NCBI GenBank assembly: GCA_002390675.1
Contig: DGPZ01000003.1
Coordinates: 334 to 64,333 of the forward strand
DNA from: Deltaproteobacteria bacterium UBA4427
GTDB taxonomy: Bacteria; Myxococcota_A; UBA9160; UBA4427
Length of the DNA stretch: 64,000 nucleotides
Direction of reading: 5' to 3'
The notes under the pieces are model-generated. The model saw only the letters and a list, made by a program, of their open reading frames with translations. It was not told where the DNA came from and did not search any database. The translations under genes and the position numbers were made by a program. Of this stretch, positions 53,176 to 62,605 are shown piece by piece; position 1 is the first letter of the stretch, and each line of letters begins with the position of its first letter.

Positions 53176-54054
53176 CTAACCAGCGAGCCCCGGCGCGTGC
53201 TTCGCGAGGGTTTCCCCGATCTCCGCAGGAGAAGCTGAAACGGCAACCCCTGATGCTTCGAGCGCCGCGATCTTGTCACTCGCTTTACCCTTGCCACCTG
53301 CGATGATCGCGCCTGCGTGGCCCATACGCTTTCCAGGCGGTGCGTTCTGACCCGCAATAAAGGCTGCGACCGGCTTATCCATATTCGACTTCACGAACTC
53401 GGCCGCTTCTTCTTCCGCAGAGCCACCGATTTCGCCGATCATGACAACCGCCTTCGTGTCGGGATCCGCCTGGAAGAGCGCGAGGGCATCGATGAAGTTG
53501 GTTCCGATGACCGGGTCACCTCCAATTCCGACGCAGCTCGACTGGCCAATTCCCAGTCGCGAGAGCTGATCGACCGCTTCGTAGGTCAGCGTGCCCGAGC
53601 GAGACACAACACCGACGGGGCCAGGTCGCGTGATTGCGGCAGGCATAATGCCTATTCGGCATTGCCCGGGCGTCACGACACCAGGACAGTTCGGGCCGAG
53701 TAGCCGTGTCCGACTTCCGCGAAGAGCGGCCTTGGCACGCGCCATATCTACAACGGGAATGCCTTCAGTGATGCAAACCACGAGGTCGAGGTCGTTCTCG
53801 GCAGCCTCAAGGATGGCATCTGCAGCACCCGGCGGCGGTACGAAGATCACGGAAGCGTTGGCGCCGGTAGCGGCCTTCGCTTCTGCAACTGTGTTGAAGA
53901 TCGGGAATCCATCCTTCTCCGTTCCTCCCTTACCGGGATGAACGCCGCCAACGACCTGCGTGCCGTAGTCACGCGAGAGGCCTGCATGAAAAGTACCCAT
54001 ATTGCCCATGCCCTGAATAATGAGCTTGGTGTTCTTGTCGCAGAGAATGGACAT
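53176..54054 (-). CDS. sucD: Succinyl-CoA synthetase, alpha subunit
   Basis: Makes succinate and ATP (or GTP) from succinyl-CoA. The 292-residue protein has a Rossmann CoA-binding domain (KLIIQGMGNMGTFHAGLSRDYG, VGGVHPGKGGTEKDGFPIFN), FVPPPGAADAILEAAEN, GPNCPGVVTPGQCRIGIMP and the phosphorylated His in KRMGHAGAIIAGGKG. The start at 54054 is 1 base from the sucC stop. It is the last gene of the mdh-sucC-sucD unit. With KorAB, it handles succinyl-CoA. Confidence 0.97.
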   Translation of the reverse strand: MSILCDKNTKLIIQGMGNMGTFHAGLSRDYGTQVVGGVHPGKGGTEKDGFPIFNTVAEAKAATGANASVIFVPPPGAADAILEAAENDLDLVVCITEGIPVVDMARAKAALRGSRTRLLGPNCPGVVTPGQCRIGIMPAAITRPGPVGVVSRSGTLTYEAVDQLSRLGIGQSSCVGIGGDPVIGTNFIDALALFQADPDTKAVVMIGEIGGSAEEEAAEFVKSNMDKPVAAFIAGQNAPPGKRMGHAGAIIAGGKGKASDKIAALEASGVAVSASPAEIGETLAKHAPGLAG

Positions 54055-54055
54055 A

Positions 54056-55225
54056 TTAGGCGGCCCCCTTCACAGCGGCGACGACAGCCTCGCCCGCTTC
54101 CTTCAGCGTTTCCGCCGGCGTGATGTTCAAATTTGACTGCGCGAGGATTTCTCGACCTTCTATGGACTTCGTTCCCTGCAGCCGGACGACGAGCGGCACG
54201 GTCACGCCGAGGTCGCTCGCTGCGGCTACAACACCCTCTGCGATCAAATCGCAGCGGACGATACCACCGAAGATGTTGACCAAGATGGCCTTCACGTTGT
54301 CGTCGCGAAGGATCAGCTTGAATGCTTCCTTCACCTTCTCTTTGTCGGCGCCTCCGCCCGCGTCCAAGAAGTTGGCCGGGGTGCCGCCGCAGTAGTGAAT
54401 CATGTCGAGAGTCGCCATCGCGAGCCCCGCTCCGTTCACCATGCAGCCGATGCTTCCGTCGAGCCCGACGTAGGCCAGATCGATTTCGTTGGCCGCGCGC
54501 TCGCGCTCGTCCTCCTCCTCGGGATCGCGCAGCTCTGCGACTTCCGGGTTTCGATAGAGCGCGTTGTCGTCGAAGTTGAGCTTGCCATCGAGCGCAAAAA
54601 GGTCGCCCTCCTGCGTCACGACGAGCGGGTTAATCTCGACCTGCGAGCAGTCCTTCTCAATGTAGAGATTGTAGAGACCGCGCACGAAGGGCACGAACTT
54701 CTTGACCAAATCGCCATCGAAGCCGAGCTGAAATCCGAGGTCTCGGATCTGATAGTCGCGAAGACCGACATTAGGCTCGACGAGCGTCGTCAAGATTTTG
54801 TCAGGCGTGTTCTCGGCGACGACCTCGATCTCCATGCCGCCTTCAGTCGATGCAACAACCGCGAACTTCTCTGCCGCACGATCAAACAGGATTGCGAGAT
54901 AGAGTTCGTCCTTGATATTGCTTCCAGCTTCGACGTAGACCTTACGAACCAGCTTGCCTTCCGGCGGCGTCTGCGGAGTATGCAAAGTCATGCCGAGGAT
55001 TTCGCTAGCTACTGTCTTCGCTTCTGCAGCGCTCTTGGCGAGCTTCACGCCGCCGCCCTTGCCGCGGCCACCTGCGTGCACCTGCGCCTTGACAACGACG
55101 ACTGGGGTGCCGAGCGCCTTTGCTGCGCGCTCTGCTTCTTCTGGCGTAGTGGCGAGCTGTCCTTCCGGGACCGCTACGCCAAACTCCCGAAAGAGCCCCT
55201 TCGCCTGATACTCATGAACGTTCAT
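54056..55225 (-). CDS. sucC: Succinyl-CoA synthetase, beta subunit
   Basis: Nucleotide-binding subunit with an N-terminal ATP-grasp domain. The 389-residue protein starts MNVHEYQAKGLFREFGVAVP, as is standard. It has VVKAQVHAGGRGKGGGVKLA, EINPLVVTQEGDLFALDGKL, GAGLAMATLDMIHYCGG and NIFGGIVRCDLIAEGV. The family length is exact. It is preceded by a 67-base spacer from mdh that contains three near-copies of a short CTAGAGCTCG-type sequence (around 55240-55305). Confidence 0.97.
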   Translation of the reverse strand: MNVHEYQAKGLFREFGVAVPEGQLATTPEEAERAAKALGTPVVVVKAQVHAGGRGKGGGVKLAKSAAEAKTVASEILGMTLHTPQTPPEGKLVRKVYVEAGSNIKDELYLAILFDRAAEKFAVVASTEGGMEIEVVAENTPDKILTTLVEPNVGLRDYQIRDLGFQLGFDGDLVKKFVPFVRGLYNLYIEKDCSQVEINPLVVTQEGDLFALDGKLNFDDNALYRNPEVAELRDPEEEDERERAANEIDLAYVGLDGSIGCMVNGAGLAMATLDMIHYCGGTPANFLDAGGGADKEKVKEAFKLILRDDNVKAILVNIFGGIVRCDLIAEGVVAAASDLGVTVPLVVRLQGTKSIEGREILAQSNLNITPAETLKEAGEAVVAAVKGAA

Positions 55226-55292
55226 TTATCTCTCCTAGAGCTCGGCATAACTGCCTAAAGCCCATATTAACTGCCAGAGCTCAAGTGGATTG

Positions 55293-56222
55293 CTAGAGCT
55301 CGATCTGACTAACGAGAGTTCGCACATGCTCGACGGAAGCATCGAACTGCGCCTGCTCGTCCGCGTCGAGGTCAACCTCGATAATCCGCTCGAGCCCCCC
55401 TGCGCCGATGACACACGGCACCCCGACGTATAGACCGTCGACACCGAACTCACCTTCGCAAAGACACGCGCAAGCCAACACGCGCTTTTTATCTTTAAGG
55501 AAGCTCTCTGCCATTTCGAGCGCCGAAATCGCAGGAGACACGAACGCGGATCCCGTCTTGAGCAGTCCGACGACCTCTCCGCCAGCACTCTTCGTGCGTG
55601 CGACCATCGCGTCGATACGCTCGCGAGAGATCAGCTTCTCCACCGGAATGCCGGCAACCGTCGTGTAACGAACCAACGGCACCATAGTATCGCCATGACC
55701 ACCGAGAACCAGCGCCGTCACGTCCTTCACCGAAACACCCAGCTCCCAAGCAATGAAGCTTCGGAAGCGAGTCGAGTCGAGTACGCCGGCCATGCCAACT
55801 ACGCGGTTCTTTGGGAAGCCAGAAACTTCCTTGAATGTATAAACCATCGCGTCGAGCGGGTTGGAAATCACAATCACGAACGCGTCGGGGGCATGGTCTC
55901 GAACGCCTGCGGCGACCTGCTTCATGATCGAGAGATTCGTGTTAAGCAAGTCATCGCGGCTCATGCCCGGCTTGCGCGCGAGTCCCGCAGTAATAATGAC
56001 AACGTCTGCACCGGCGATCCCAGCGTAATCATTCACGCCGGTGATCGAGCAGTCACTACCGACGAGCGGCGCGCCTTCGGCCATGTCGAGCGCTTTACCC
56101 TGAGGCAATCCGTCAACGACGTCAAAAATGATGACGTCTCCGAGTTCACGATAGGCTGCCTGCTCTGCGAGCACGCCACCAATATTTCCACCACCAATCA
56201 ATGCGATCTTGGGCTTGGCCAT
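55293..56222 (-). CDS. mdh: Malate dehydrogenase, LDH-like type
   Basis: Oxidises malate to oxaloacetate with NAD. The 309-residue protein has the Rossmann motif KIALIGGGNIGGVLAEQ, then IFDVVDGLPQGKALDMAEGAP, TAGLARKPGMSRDDLLNTN, VISNPLDAMVYTFKEVSGF, VLDSTRFRSFIAWELGVS and the catalytic His in VLGGHGDTMVPLVRY. The residue pattern (Arg in LARKPGMSR) fits malate rather than lactate. It is followed by sucC on the same strand, after the short spacer. aspS is upstream. Confidence 0.97.
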   Translation of the reverse strand: MAKPKIALIGGGNIGGVLAEQAAYRELGDVIIFDVVDGLPQGKALDMAEGAPLVGSDCSITGVNDYAGIAGADVVIITAGLARKPGMSRDDLLNTNLSIMKQVAAGVRDHAPDAFVIVISNPLDAMVYTFKEVSGFPKNRVVGMAGVLDSTRFRSFIAWELGVSVKDVTALVLGGHGDTMVPLVRYTTVAGIPVEKLISRERIDAMVARTKSAGGEVVGLLKTGSAFVSPAISALEMAESFLKDKKRVLACACLCEGEFGVDGLYVGVPCVIGAGGLERIIEVDLDADEQAQFDASVEHVRTLVSQIEL

Positions 56223-56325
56223 GAGTCCCTCTCTACTCTTTTATGTGTTGGTATGTATTAGATGTGATGTAAGAGCCGAGCGAATGCCGGCACCTTATGA
56301 AAAACTAATGTGATGACAACTAAAA

Positions 56326-58140
56326 TCAGTCGTCGCTTTTTTTCTGAAGCCGCACGCGCAGCGAAAGTTCGTCGAGCTGATCTGCCTCAACGGTAGACGG
56401 GGCTTCCAACAACAGATCCTGACCTCGCTGAGTTTTCGGGAACGGGATCACGTCACGCAGATTATCGAGGCCCGCGAGCTTCATCACCCAGCGGTCGAAG
56501 CCGAAGGCAAAGCCACCATGTGGCGGCGCGCCAATTTCGAGCGCGTCGAGCATAAAGCCAAAGCTTTGCCTCATCTCTTCTTCGCCGTACCCCATGAGTC
56601 CGAGGATTTTCCGCTGAATGTCGGCGCGATGGTTACGAAGCGATCCGGAACCAAGCTCCGTGCCATTTAAAACGACGTCGTAATGCGTGCCGCGAACCTT
56701 CTCGGGATCAGTATCGAGCAGATGCAGATCCTCTTCGACCGGTGCCACGAAGGGCTGATGAACATAGGTGAGCTGCCCGGCTTCGTTAGGCTCAAGTAAC
56801 GGGAAGTCGACGACAAGCAACGCATCCCAATCCCGTCCATCGACGCGGCCAAGCTTCACACCGAGATCTTCACGCAAGCGGCTAAGAATAGTGTTCGCGC
56901 GGTCGCGCTTATCCGCCTGGAAGAAGATCACCATTCCGGGCTCCGTCTTGCAGCGTTCGCGAATTGCGTCCTTCTCAGGATCCCCGAGGAACTTTGTAAT
57001 AGGTGACTTCCATTCGCCGTCCTCCTCCACTCGAATCCAGCCGAGTCCCTTGGCGCCAAGTTCCTTGCGCATCTGCTTCTCGAGGCGATCGATCTCGCCG
57101 CGGGAAAGCTCCTTCGCATTCGGAATAGGCAGGGCTTTCACGATTCCACCGTCCTCTGCGACACCACGAAACGCCTTAAACTCACTCGTCATAAACACGT
57201 CTGTTAGGTCAACCAGTTCGAGCAGAATTCGCGTATCCGGTTTATCACTGCCATATCGGTCCAAGGCATCGGCGTAGGTGATGCGCTTAAACGGCGCTTC
57301 GAGTTCCACGCCGCAGGATCGTGAGCCTTCGACAGTTACCTTCTCGAGCACGGTCAGAATTTCTTCGACACCCACAAAGGAAAGTTCGAGGTCGACTTGG
57401 GTGAATTCCAGCTGGCGATCGGCGCGCTGATCCTCGTCGCGGAAGCAGCGAGCGATTTGGTAGTAGCGATCGCAGCCAGCGATCATGAAGAGCTGCTTCA
57501 TAATCTGCGGCGATTGCGGCAGCGCGTAGAAATCCCCGGGCTGGAGTCGGGAGGGCACCAAAAAGTCACGTGCACCTTCCGGCGTCGCCCGCGAGAGCAT
57601 CGGCGTTTCAATCTCGATGAAGTCCTGTGCGTTCAGCGAGGCGCGAACGGCCTGGGAAAGATCGTGCCTGAACTGCAGCGCGCGCTGAAGCGGCGGTCGA
57701 CGCAGATCGTGGAGCCTGTTCTTTAGGCGCGTCTGCTCGTCGACTTCGGTCTCTTCGTCGATCGCGAACGGCGGCACAGTAGCCGCATTGAGAATCCGCA
57801 GCTCGCGTACGTTTACTTCGATCGTGCCCGTCGGCATGTTTGGATTGACCGTATCGTCGCTGCGTGACTCGATCTCACCGCGCACCATCAGAACCCATTC
57901 GTTTCGCAAACGATGGGCTCGCTCATGCGCCTCGGGAGCGGACTCCGGACGGAAGACCACCTGAACGGTGCCGGACTTGTCGCGTAAATCGACGAAAATC
58001 ACCCCGCCGTGGTCTCGGCGATTATTCACCCAACCCGCGAGGACGACTTCATCGCCTACCGAGGCTTGCATGATGTCGCCGCACTTAAAGGTGCGGCGAA
58101 GTGATCCCATTCCATCGAGCTCGACGCTCTGCGTGCTCAT
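56326..58140 (-). CDS. aspS: Aspartyl-tRNA synthetase, bacterial type
   Basis: Class II synthetase. ATG 58140 with AGGAG five bases before gives 604 residues; the open frame upstream to 58200 lacks homology. It has the OB-fold anticodon-binding domain (VVLAGWVNNRRDHGGVIFVDLRD), catalytic motif 2 (IARCFRDEDQRADRQLEFTQVD), the bacterial GAD insert (about 290-425, with EDGEWKSPITKFL) and motif 3 (GAPPHGGFAFGFDRWVMKLAG). It could charge tRNA-Asn too if asparaginyl-tRNA synthetase is absent; that is not decided here. It is upstream of mdh. Confidence 0.97.
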   Translation of the reverse strand: MSTQSVELDGMGSLRRTFKCGDIMQASVGDEVVLAGWVNNRRDHGGVIFVDLRDKSGTVQVVFRPESAPEAHERAHRLRNEWVLMVRGEIESRSDDTVNPNMPTGTIEVNVRELRILNAATVPPFAIDEETEVDEQTRLKNRLHDLRRPPLQRALQFRHDLSQAVRASLNAQDFIEIETPMLSRATPEGARDFLVPSRLQPGDFYALPQSPQIMKQLFMIAGCDRYYQIARCFRDEDQRADRQLEFTQVDLELSFVGVEEILTVLEKVTVEGSRSCGVELEAPFKRITYADALDRYGSDKPDTRILLELVDLTDVFMTSEFKAFRGVAEDGGIVKALPIPNAKELSRGEIDRLEKQMRKELGAKGLGWIRVEEDGEWKSPITKFLGDPEKDAIRERCKTEPGMVIFFQADKRDRANTILSRLREDLGVKLGRVDGRDWDALLVVDFPLLEPNEAGQLTYVHQPFVAPVEEDLHLLDTDPEKVRGTHYDVVLNGTELGSGSLRNHRADIQRKILGLMGYGEEEMRQSFGFMLDALEIGAPPHGGFAFGFDRWVMKLAGLDNLRDVIPFPKTQRGQDLLLEAPSTVEADQLDELSLRVRLQKKSDD

Positions 58141-58541
58141 CACGGCTCCTGAACCAGGCTGCTGGATATACGAAAGACCCACGCTCAAACGAAAAACCAC
58201 GGCCGCAGTGAATGCGCGCGGAATAACGTCAGGAGCGAACGTCGGAGGGGGGATTCATGACCTGGCGAGCGAGGCGCGCACCGGTCCCCTCGGCGCCTTT
58301 CGTCGGGTCCCTACTGCGCGGATACGAAGAGAGAAGACGGGGCTAGGAGGAGGGGCGAGGGCAATTCGATCGAACGCGGTCTCTGGACCCGGAAAACGTT
58401 GCAAAATCGGTGAGTTGGATAGCAACACGGCCGATTGCTGTCAATCGTTTCAGGGGCTGCTGAACGCGAGGACCGACGCTAGCCGCGAAGGCGCAGAGTC
58501 TTCAAAATCGAGCGGATCGGCCAGCCTGCGGCAGAACCCAA
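58141..58541. other. Intergenic region upstream of aspS
   Basis: About 400 bases with no convincing gene. The open frame on plus (from 57968) is antisense to aspS and has no homology. The aspS promoter lies here. Nothing else is recognisable. Confidence 0.4.
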
Positions 58542-59981
58542 TCAATCCCCGAGATCGTTCGCCGAAGAGACACGGTTTCGTCCTCGGCTCTTGGCTCGGT
58601 ACATCGCTTTATCCGCCGCATCCAGCAGCGGCTCACGACTCTCCCCATGATCAGGGCAGGTCGCGACGCCGATCGAGATCGTGAGCCGAAGGGGTCCCTC
58701 GCTCCCGGCCTCGAAGAGATGGGTCTCAACACTCCTACGGATTCGCTCGGCGATCATCTCAGCAACGTCATGGGGGGTGTCGACCAACAGGATCGTGAAT
58801 TCGTCTCCGCCGTAGCGGGCCAGCGTGTCGACCTGCCTCACACAGTCCTTCAGCAGCTGCGAAAGCACGCGCAGCGTCTCTGAACCAATCAGATGTCCAT
58901 GCCGATCATTCACGATTTTGAAACGATCGAGGTCGAGGAAGAGGACGGACAGCGGATTGCCGTAGCGCGCTGCGCGCTGGATCTCGTTGTCGGCGGTCGC
59001 GAGCAGATAACGCGCGTTGTAGACGCCTGTGACGTCGTCGATAAACGCCCGCTCCTTCGCATGGTGATAGCGCTCTGCTGTGGCCAGCGCGGTGCTGGCC
59101 CGTCGTGCGATCGCTCGCGCGGCGGCGAGGTCGGAAGCATCGAAGCGACGCCCCTCCGAAAGAATCCAAACATGCCCCGCTTCCCGGTCGTCACCTCGCA
59201 AAGGCACGGAGAGCAAAGCGCCGGACGCGTCTAGGCCGACCTGCCCGAGCGCGTGATTCAGAGGCCCCCAGGGCACGACGCCCACTTCCCCCCTGCCCAT
59301 CGTAGACTCGAGGGATTTTTCTTCTATCAGGAAACGGCTGAGCCGATCACGCGTCGCTTCGTCGAAGCCCCGAGCCGCGACCCCCGTGCTCTGCGGCGCC
59401 GGACTCTGCGCGAAGAATGCGATGCCGCGACGACAACCGAGACGGTCAAGCAGAAGCTCGAGGGCTAGCGAGTAGAGCTTCCCGGGTTCGAGGCAACTAC
59501 TCAGGGGCTCGCAGGCCCGCTCGGTCTCGAGTTGCGAATGCAGATCCGCTCGCGATCGTTCCGCTTCGAGAAGCTGAGAAACGACGATAATGGCCATCGG
59601 AAGTGCATCCGCCTGCGCCACAGGGAGGCGGTAGATCGCTAGTCTACTCGTCGCTTCGACCACAACTTCGCCACCGGTATCAACCGAATGCGCGGAATCG
59701 GACATCGCGATTCGCGCCATCGCTGATCCCGGTTCTTCCCATTCGGCCCAAGCCTGATCTTTCAGAATGCCATCAGCACTCGCGCCAAGCCCCACCAAAA
59801 TGAGATGCGGCGCGCCGCTGGAGGCTCGCGCGGCCGAGCCGACGTCCGGAAATGCTGCGCAGGAAAAGCTCGAAGCTTTACCCGCCGCCGCGAGTCCCGC
59901 TGAAAGGCCGGCCACAATATGATCAGCACCCTGCCCGATCAGAAGAACGGGAATCGGCGCGTGTGAATCATGTTCGGACAA
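58542..59981 (-). CDS. Diguanylate cyclase with GAF-like sensor
   Basis: Makes cyclic di-GMP. The 479-residue protein has an N-terminal domain of about 130 residues (response-regulator-like: PVLLIGQGADHIVAGLSAGL), a GAF-like domain at about 150-300 (LYSLALELLLDRLGCRRGIAFF, GALLSVPLRGDDREAGHVWI), then GGDEF. The active site GGDEF is at 391-395 (ARYGGDEFTILL), and the product-inhibition site RQVD lies five residues before it, so the enzyme should be active and feedback-inhibited. DLDRFKIVNDRHGHLIGSE is conserved. It starts 63 bases after the propeller lipoprotein. Confidence 0.93.
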   Translation of the reverse strand: MSEHDSHAPIPVLLIGQGADHIVAGLSAGLAAAGKASSFSCAAFPDVGSAARASSGAPHLILVGLGASADGILKDQAWAEWEEPGSAMARIAMSDSAHSVDTGGEVVVEATSRLAIYRLPVAQADALPMAIIVVSQLLEAERSRADLHSQLETERACEPLSSCLEPGKLYSLALELLLDRLGCRRGIAFFAQSPAPQSTGVAARGFDEATRDRLSRFLIEEKSLESTMGRGEVGVVPWGPLNHALGQVGLDASGALLSVPLRGDDREAGHVWILSEGRRFDASDLAAARAIARRASTALATAERYHHAKERAFIDDVTGVYNARYLLATADNEIQRAARYGNPLSVLFLDLDRFKIVNDRHGHLIGSETLRVLSQLLKDCVRQVDTLARYGGDEFTILLVDTPHDVAEMIAERIRRSVETHLFEAGSEGPLRLTISIGVATCPDHGESREPLLDAADKAMYRAKSRGRNRVSSANDLGD

Positions 59982-60044
59982 TTCGCCTCCTCCGGTCGTT
60001 GATCGTTTAGTGCGCGCAGACGTGAAACGCGGCGTTGGTCAGGA

Positions 60045-61628
60045 TTACCTTGTTATCGGAACCGAAGCCGCAGCTCTTGAGTCGGCGGGCGGAAGTGGCC
60101 TCAGGATGCGCCAGATTGCTCCCGCATCGCTGCTCCAAAGCATACGACCTTCATCTCCGACAGCGAGCAGCGTCCTCCCATCCGTCGACGCCGCAACATC
60201 TCGGATCGTCTCGAAAAATGCCTCGCCTGCGTGAATCATCGGGATTCGCCAGTCGATCGGCAATGATTCTTTGGGTGGCGGCTGCGACAGAAGCTCTCGC
60301 CCCTCTACGCGTACATCGACTGCGTCGGCCGATCTACCTGATGGAATGCCCAACCACAGGCCACCCTGCCTTCCCACTGCGACCCACCCTACAGCCGCCG
60401 CCTGAACTGCCAAGACATCGTGTTGGTCCGGCGAATTCACAGCACTCAAAGGCTCAGTCCAATCTGAAGCAGCAAAGACCCGGCCGCCTTCGGCAACCGC
60501 GAGAATCCCGACGCCATCCACCGAAATCGCGACATCTGTCCAAGTCAGTTGGGTTGCCGCCCGCACGATGGCGGAGGGATCCTCGCTGCGACGCTCCCGC
60601 CAATATCGTGTAAGGAAATCGGGATCGTCATCGAGATGATCCTCGTAGCCCCATGGCGGCGCCCCTCCTGTCTCAATCGCGACAGACGCAACTCCGGCAG
60701 CCTCCAGTCGCCCTCGGACCTCTTGGCCTCGTGCCTCGATCAGCGCAAAGAGTGCGCTCGGATCCTGGTCCTCCGCATAACGTTCAATCTCGGCCTGGGA
60801 GATTCGCGCTTCGACCTTCCAGCGAACGGGCTCCCCGTGAACGGACCTGACGGCTGCCTCAAGGGCGCTTTGATCCGCCGAATCGAGTTCGACTCCACCC
60901 GTCCGGAAAACAAAAACAGGGATTCCAGCGGAGTCGGCAACCGGTACGGGTTCCCAAACTTCGCCAACGTCCGAAGACATCCGAAGGATATCTCCGATCG
61001 CATAACATTTGCCTAATGAACGATCGAAGCATCGCACACGGTTAGCCGAATGCCTCGACTCCCCTGATGCCGCCCGCGCATCCGATCGTTCACTCGCAAG
61101 CCACGTCGCGCCACCGCTATTGGTCACGATCCATCCGCCCGAATCCGTTAGTGCGAGGGCTCGAAGATCATCGAGTGCGGCAAGTGAGCGAATTCGGTGA
61201 TCCGTAGCTCGGCCAGGCAATCCTTGGCGAGTCCACGTATCGCCTCCGTTGTCGGTACGAAGAATCACGCCGGGCCCAGCAGCCCACCCCACCCGTTCGT
61301 CCACCATAGAAAGGTCTATCAGCCCCTCGACAGCCGGAGTATGCGCTCTCCTCCAAGTACGGCCCTGATCCGTGGTGAGGTAGATCTGACCCTCAGCCGA
61401 AACGACCAATCCGCGATCCGCTGAGATCACAGCGCTCGCAACGAGCGCACCGGTCGGCCAAACCTGAGACGGAGATCCCTCTGTACCGTCGTCACCACCC
61501 TCACAACCCATTGCGAAGGCGAGGCTCAGCAGAACTACCGCGCGCACGACAAGCATGCGCAGGTTTCGCGAGCCAATAGACCGGGTTCGAGCGACGGACA
61601 TGGGCGCTAAGGATACGCAGCCCGTCAC
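60045..61628 (-). CDS. Beta-propeller lipoprotein with an inserted OmpA-like domain
   Basis: Not recognised as a known gene. Up to 527 residues; the start may be 61601 (ATG) or 61556 (ATG), since none has a clear SD. The signal segment LVVRAVVLLSLAFAMGC has a lipobox AMGC. Propeller (YCF48/BNR-type) repeats: GQIYLTTDQGRTWRRAHTP, GVILRTDNGGDTWTRQ, GGWIVTNSGGATWLA, then later GGRVFAASDWTEPL and DEGRMLWSSDAGAIWRI. Between propeller blades, about residues 245-365, lies a helix-strand stretch (VFVFRTGGVELDSADQSALE, LIEARGQEVRGRLEAAGV) like an OmpA/MotB domain, without the usual Asp/Arg peptidoglycan contacts. It is in the DnaK-to-GGDEF operon. Confidence 0.7.
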   Translation of the reverse strand: MTGCVSLAPMSVARTRSIGSRNLRMLVVRAVVLLSLAFAMGCEGGDDGTEGSPSQVWPTGALVASAVISADRGLVVSAEGQIYLTTDQGRTWRRAHTPAVEGLIDLSMVDERVGWAAGPGVILRTDNGGDTWTRQGLPGRATDHRIRSLAALDDLRALALTDSGGWIVTNSGGATWLASERSDARAASGESRHSANRVRCFDRSLGKCYAIGDILRMSSDVGEVWEPVPVADSAGIPVFVFRTGGVELDSADQSALEAAVRSVHGEPVRWKVEARISQAEIERYAEDQDPSALFALIEARGQEVRGRLEAAGVASVAIETGGAPPWGYEDHLDDDPDFLTRYWRERRSEDPSAIVRAATQLTWTDVAISVDGVGILAVAEGGRVFAASDWTEPLSAVNSPDQHDVLAVQAAAVGWVAVGRQGGLWLGIPSGRSADAVDVRVEGRELLSQPPPKESLPIDWRIPMIHAGEAFFETIRDVAASTDGRTLLAVGDEGRMLWSSDAGAIWRILRPLPPADSRAAASVPITR

Positions 61629-61654
61629 GTTCCGGCGAGTGGAGGCAGCTCGCC

Positions 61655-62605
61655 TCAGGCCGTCGCCACAGAAAGGCGCATCGACGTCACGCGACCAAGT
61701 TTCGCATCTTCGACGCAGATCACTTCTCCGCCCATCTGTGAAATCGCATGTTTTAGGGCCTCTGGCGGATGCCCAGTCCGACCGCGGCGGGCCCCATCCG
61801 GCACATCAACGACCGATACGAGAACCCCCTTGGCCTGGTCACTACCAATGGCTCGTACCAGGATCGTGATAGGCTGACCGGTCTTAGACTCGTAAATTCG
61901 CTGCCGGAGCAGCTGACTTAAGACGCGTTCGAAAACCACAGTCGACCCTGATGCACGGGGCAAGTTCGGCGGCATCAGTACTTCTAGGTCGATGTTCGAA
62001 GGAACGTCCTGCGCCACTCGCTCAGAAACACGTAGGACCAGGTTTGCAACGTCCAATCGACCTTGCTGCGCCTTACCGCCCCGCAAAGCGACAGAGAGTT
62101 CCCGCAACCATTTTTGCGCGGTCTCCATCTGTCGAAGAGCGTTCTCGAGAAGCCGCTGTTGATCATCAAGAAGCGTCCCCGTCAGCTTCTCTGAAAGTTG
62201 GTGCATCGACTGGAGCGCTTCGGCGATCGGCTCACCAATCTCCTCAGCGAGCCCTGTCAGGTGCTCATCGTTCGACTGTTCTTCGAGCATCACCATCACA
62301 ACACCGACACGGTCGTCTTCAGCCTCGATCGGTGAACAAAGACCCGTGTAGGCATTCCCACCTTCGCGAACCTTCAACCGTGCTGCCTGACCTCGTTGAA
62401 GCACTTCTGCCGTCGCCATCAGAACGGCTTCTCGTGCGCCGCCTTCGAAGACCATAGCCAAGGGATCCCCTACGGGATCTTCATCGTGTCCGCAGAAATG
62501 ATCGCGGAAGCTCTGATTCGCATAGACTACGCAGCCTTCCGGATCACCGACCAGAATTGGCGCGTCGAGATGGCCTAGCAGCGATGTCTCTTCGGCCACG
62601 CTCAT
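61655..62605 (-). CDS. PAS-domain protein, degenerate histidine kinase
   Basis: The 316-residue protein has a PAS fold at about 5-110 (LGHLDAPILVGDPEGCVVYANQSFRDHF). A helical region follows at about 115-175, in the place of a kinase dimerisation domain, but no H-box His is conserved (LAEEIGEPIAEALQSMHQLSE). The last 130 residues look like a worn HATPase fold (VVFERVLSQLLRQRIYES), lacking N and G boxes. It may act as a signal-sensing scaffold. The start at 62605 overlaps the TPR gene end by 4 bases. No partner response regulator is adjacent. Confidence 0.72.
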   Translation of the reverse strand: MSVAEETSLLGHLDAPILVGDPEGCVVYANQSFRDHFCGHDEDPVGDPLAMVFEGGAREAVLMATAEVLQRGQAARLKVREGGNAYTGLCSPIEAEDDRVGVVMVMLEEQSNDEHLTGLAEEIGEPIAEALQSMHQLSEKLTGTLLDDQQRLLENALRQMETAQKWLRELSVALRGGKAQQGRLDVANLVLRVSERVAQDVPSNIDLEVLMPPNLPRASGSTVVFERVLSQLLRQRIYESKTGQPITILVRAIGSDQAKGVLVSVVDVPDGARRGRTGHPPEALKHAISQMGGEVICVEDAKLGRVTSMRLSVATA

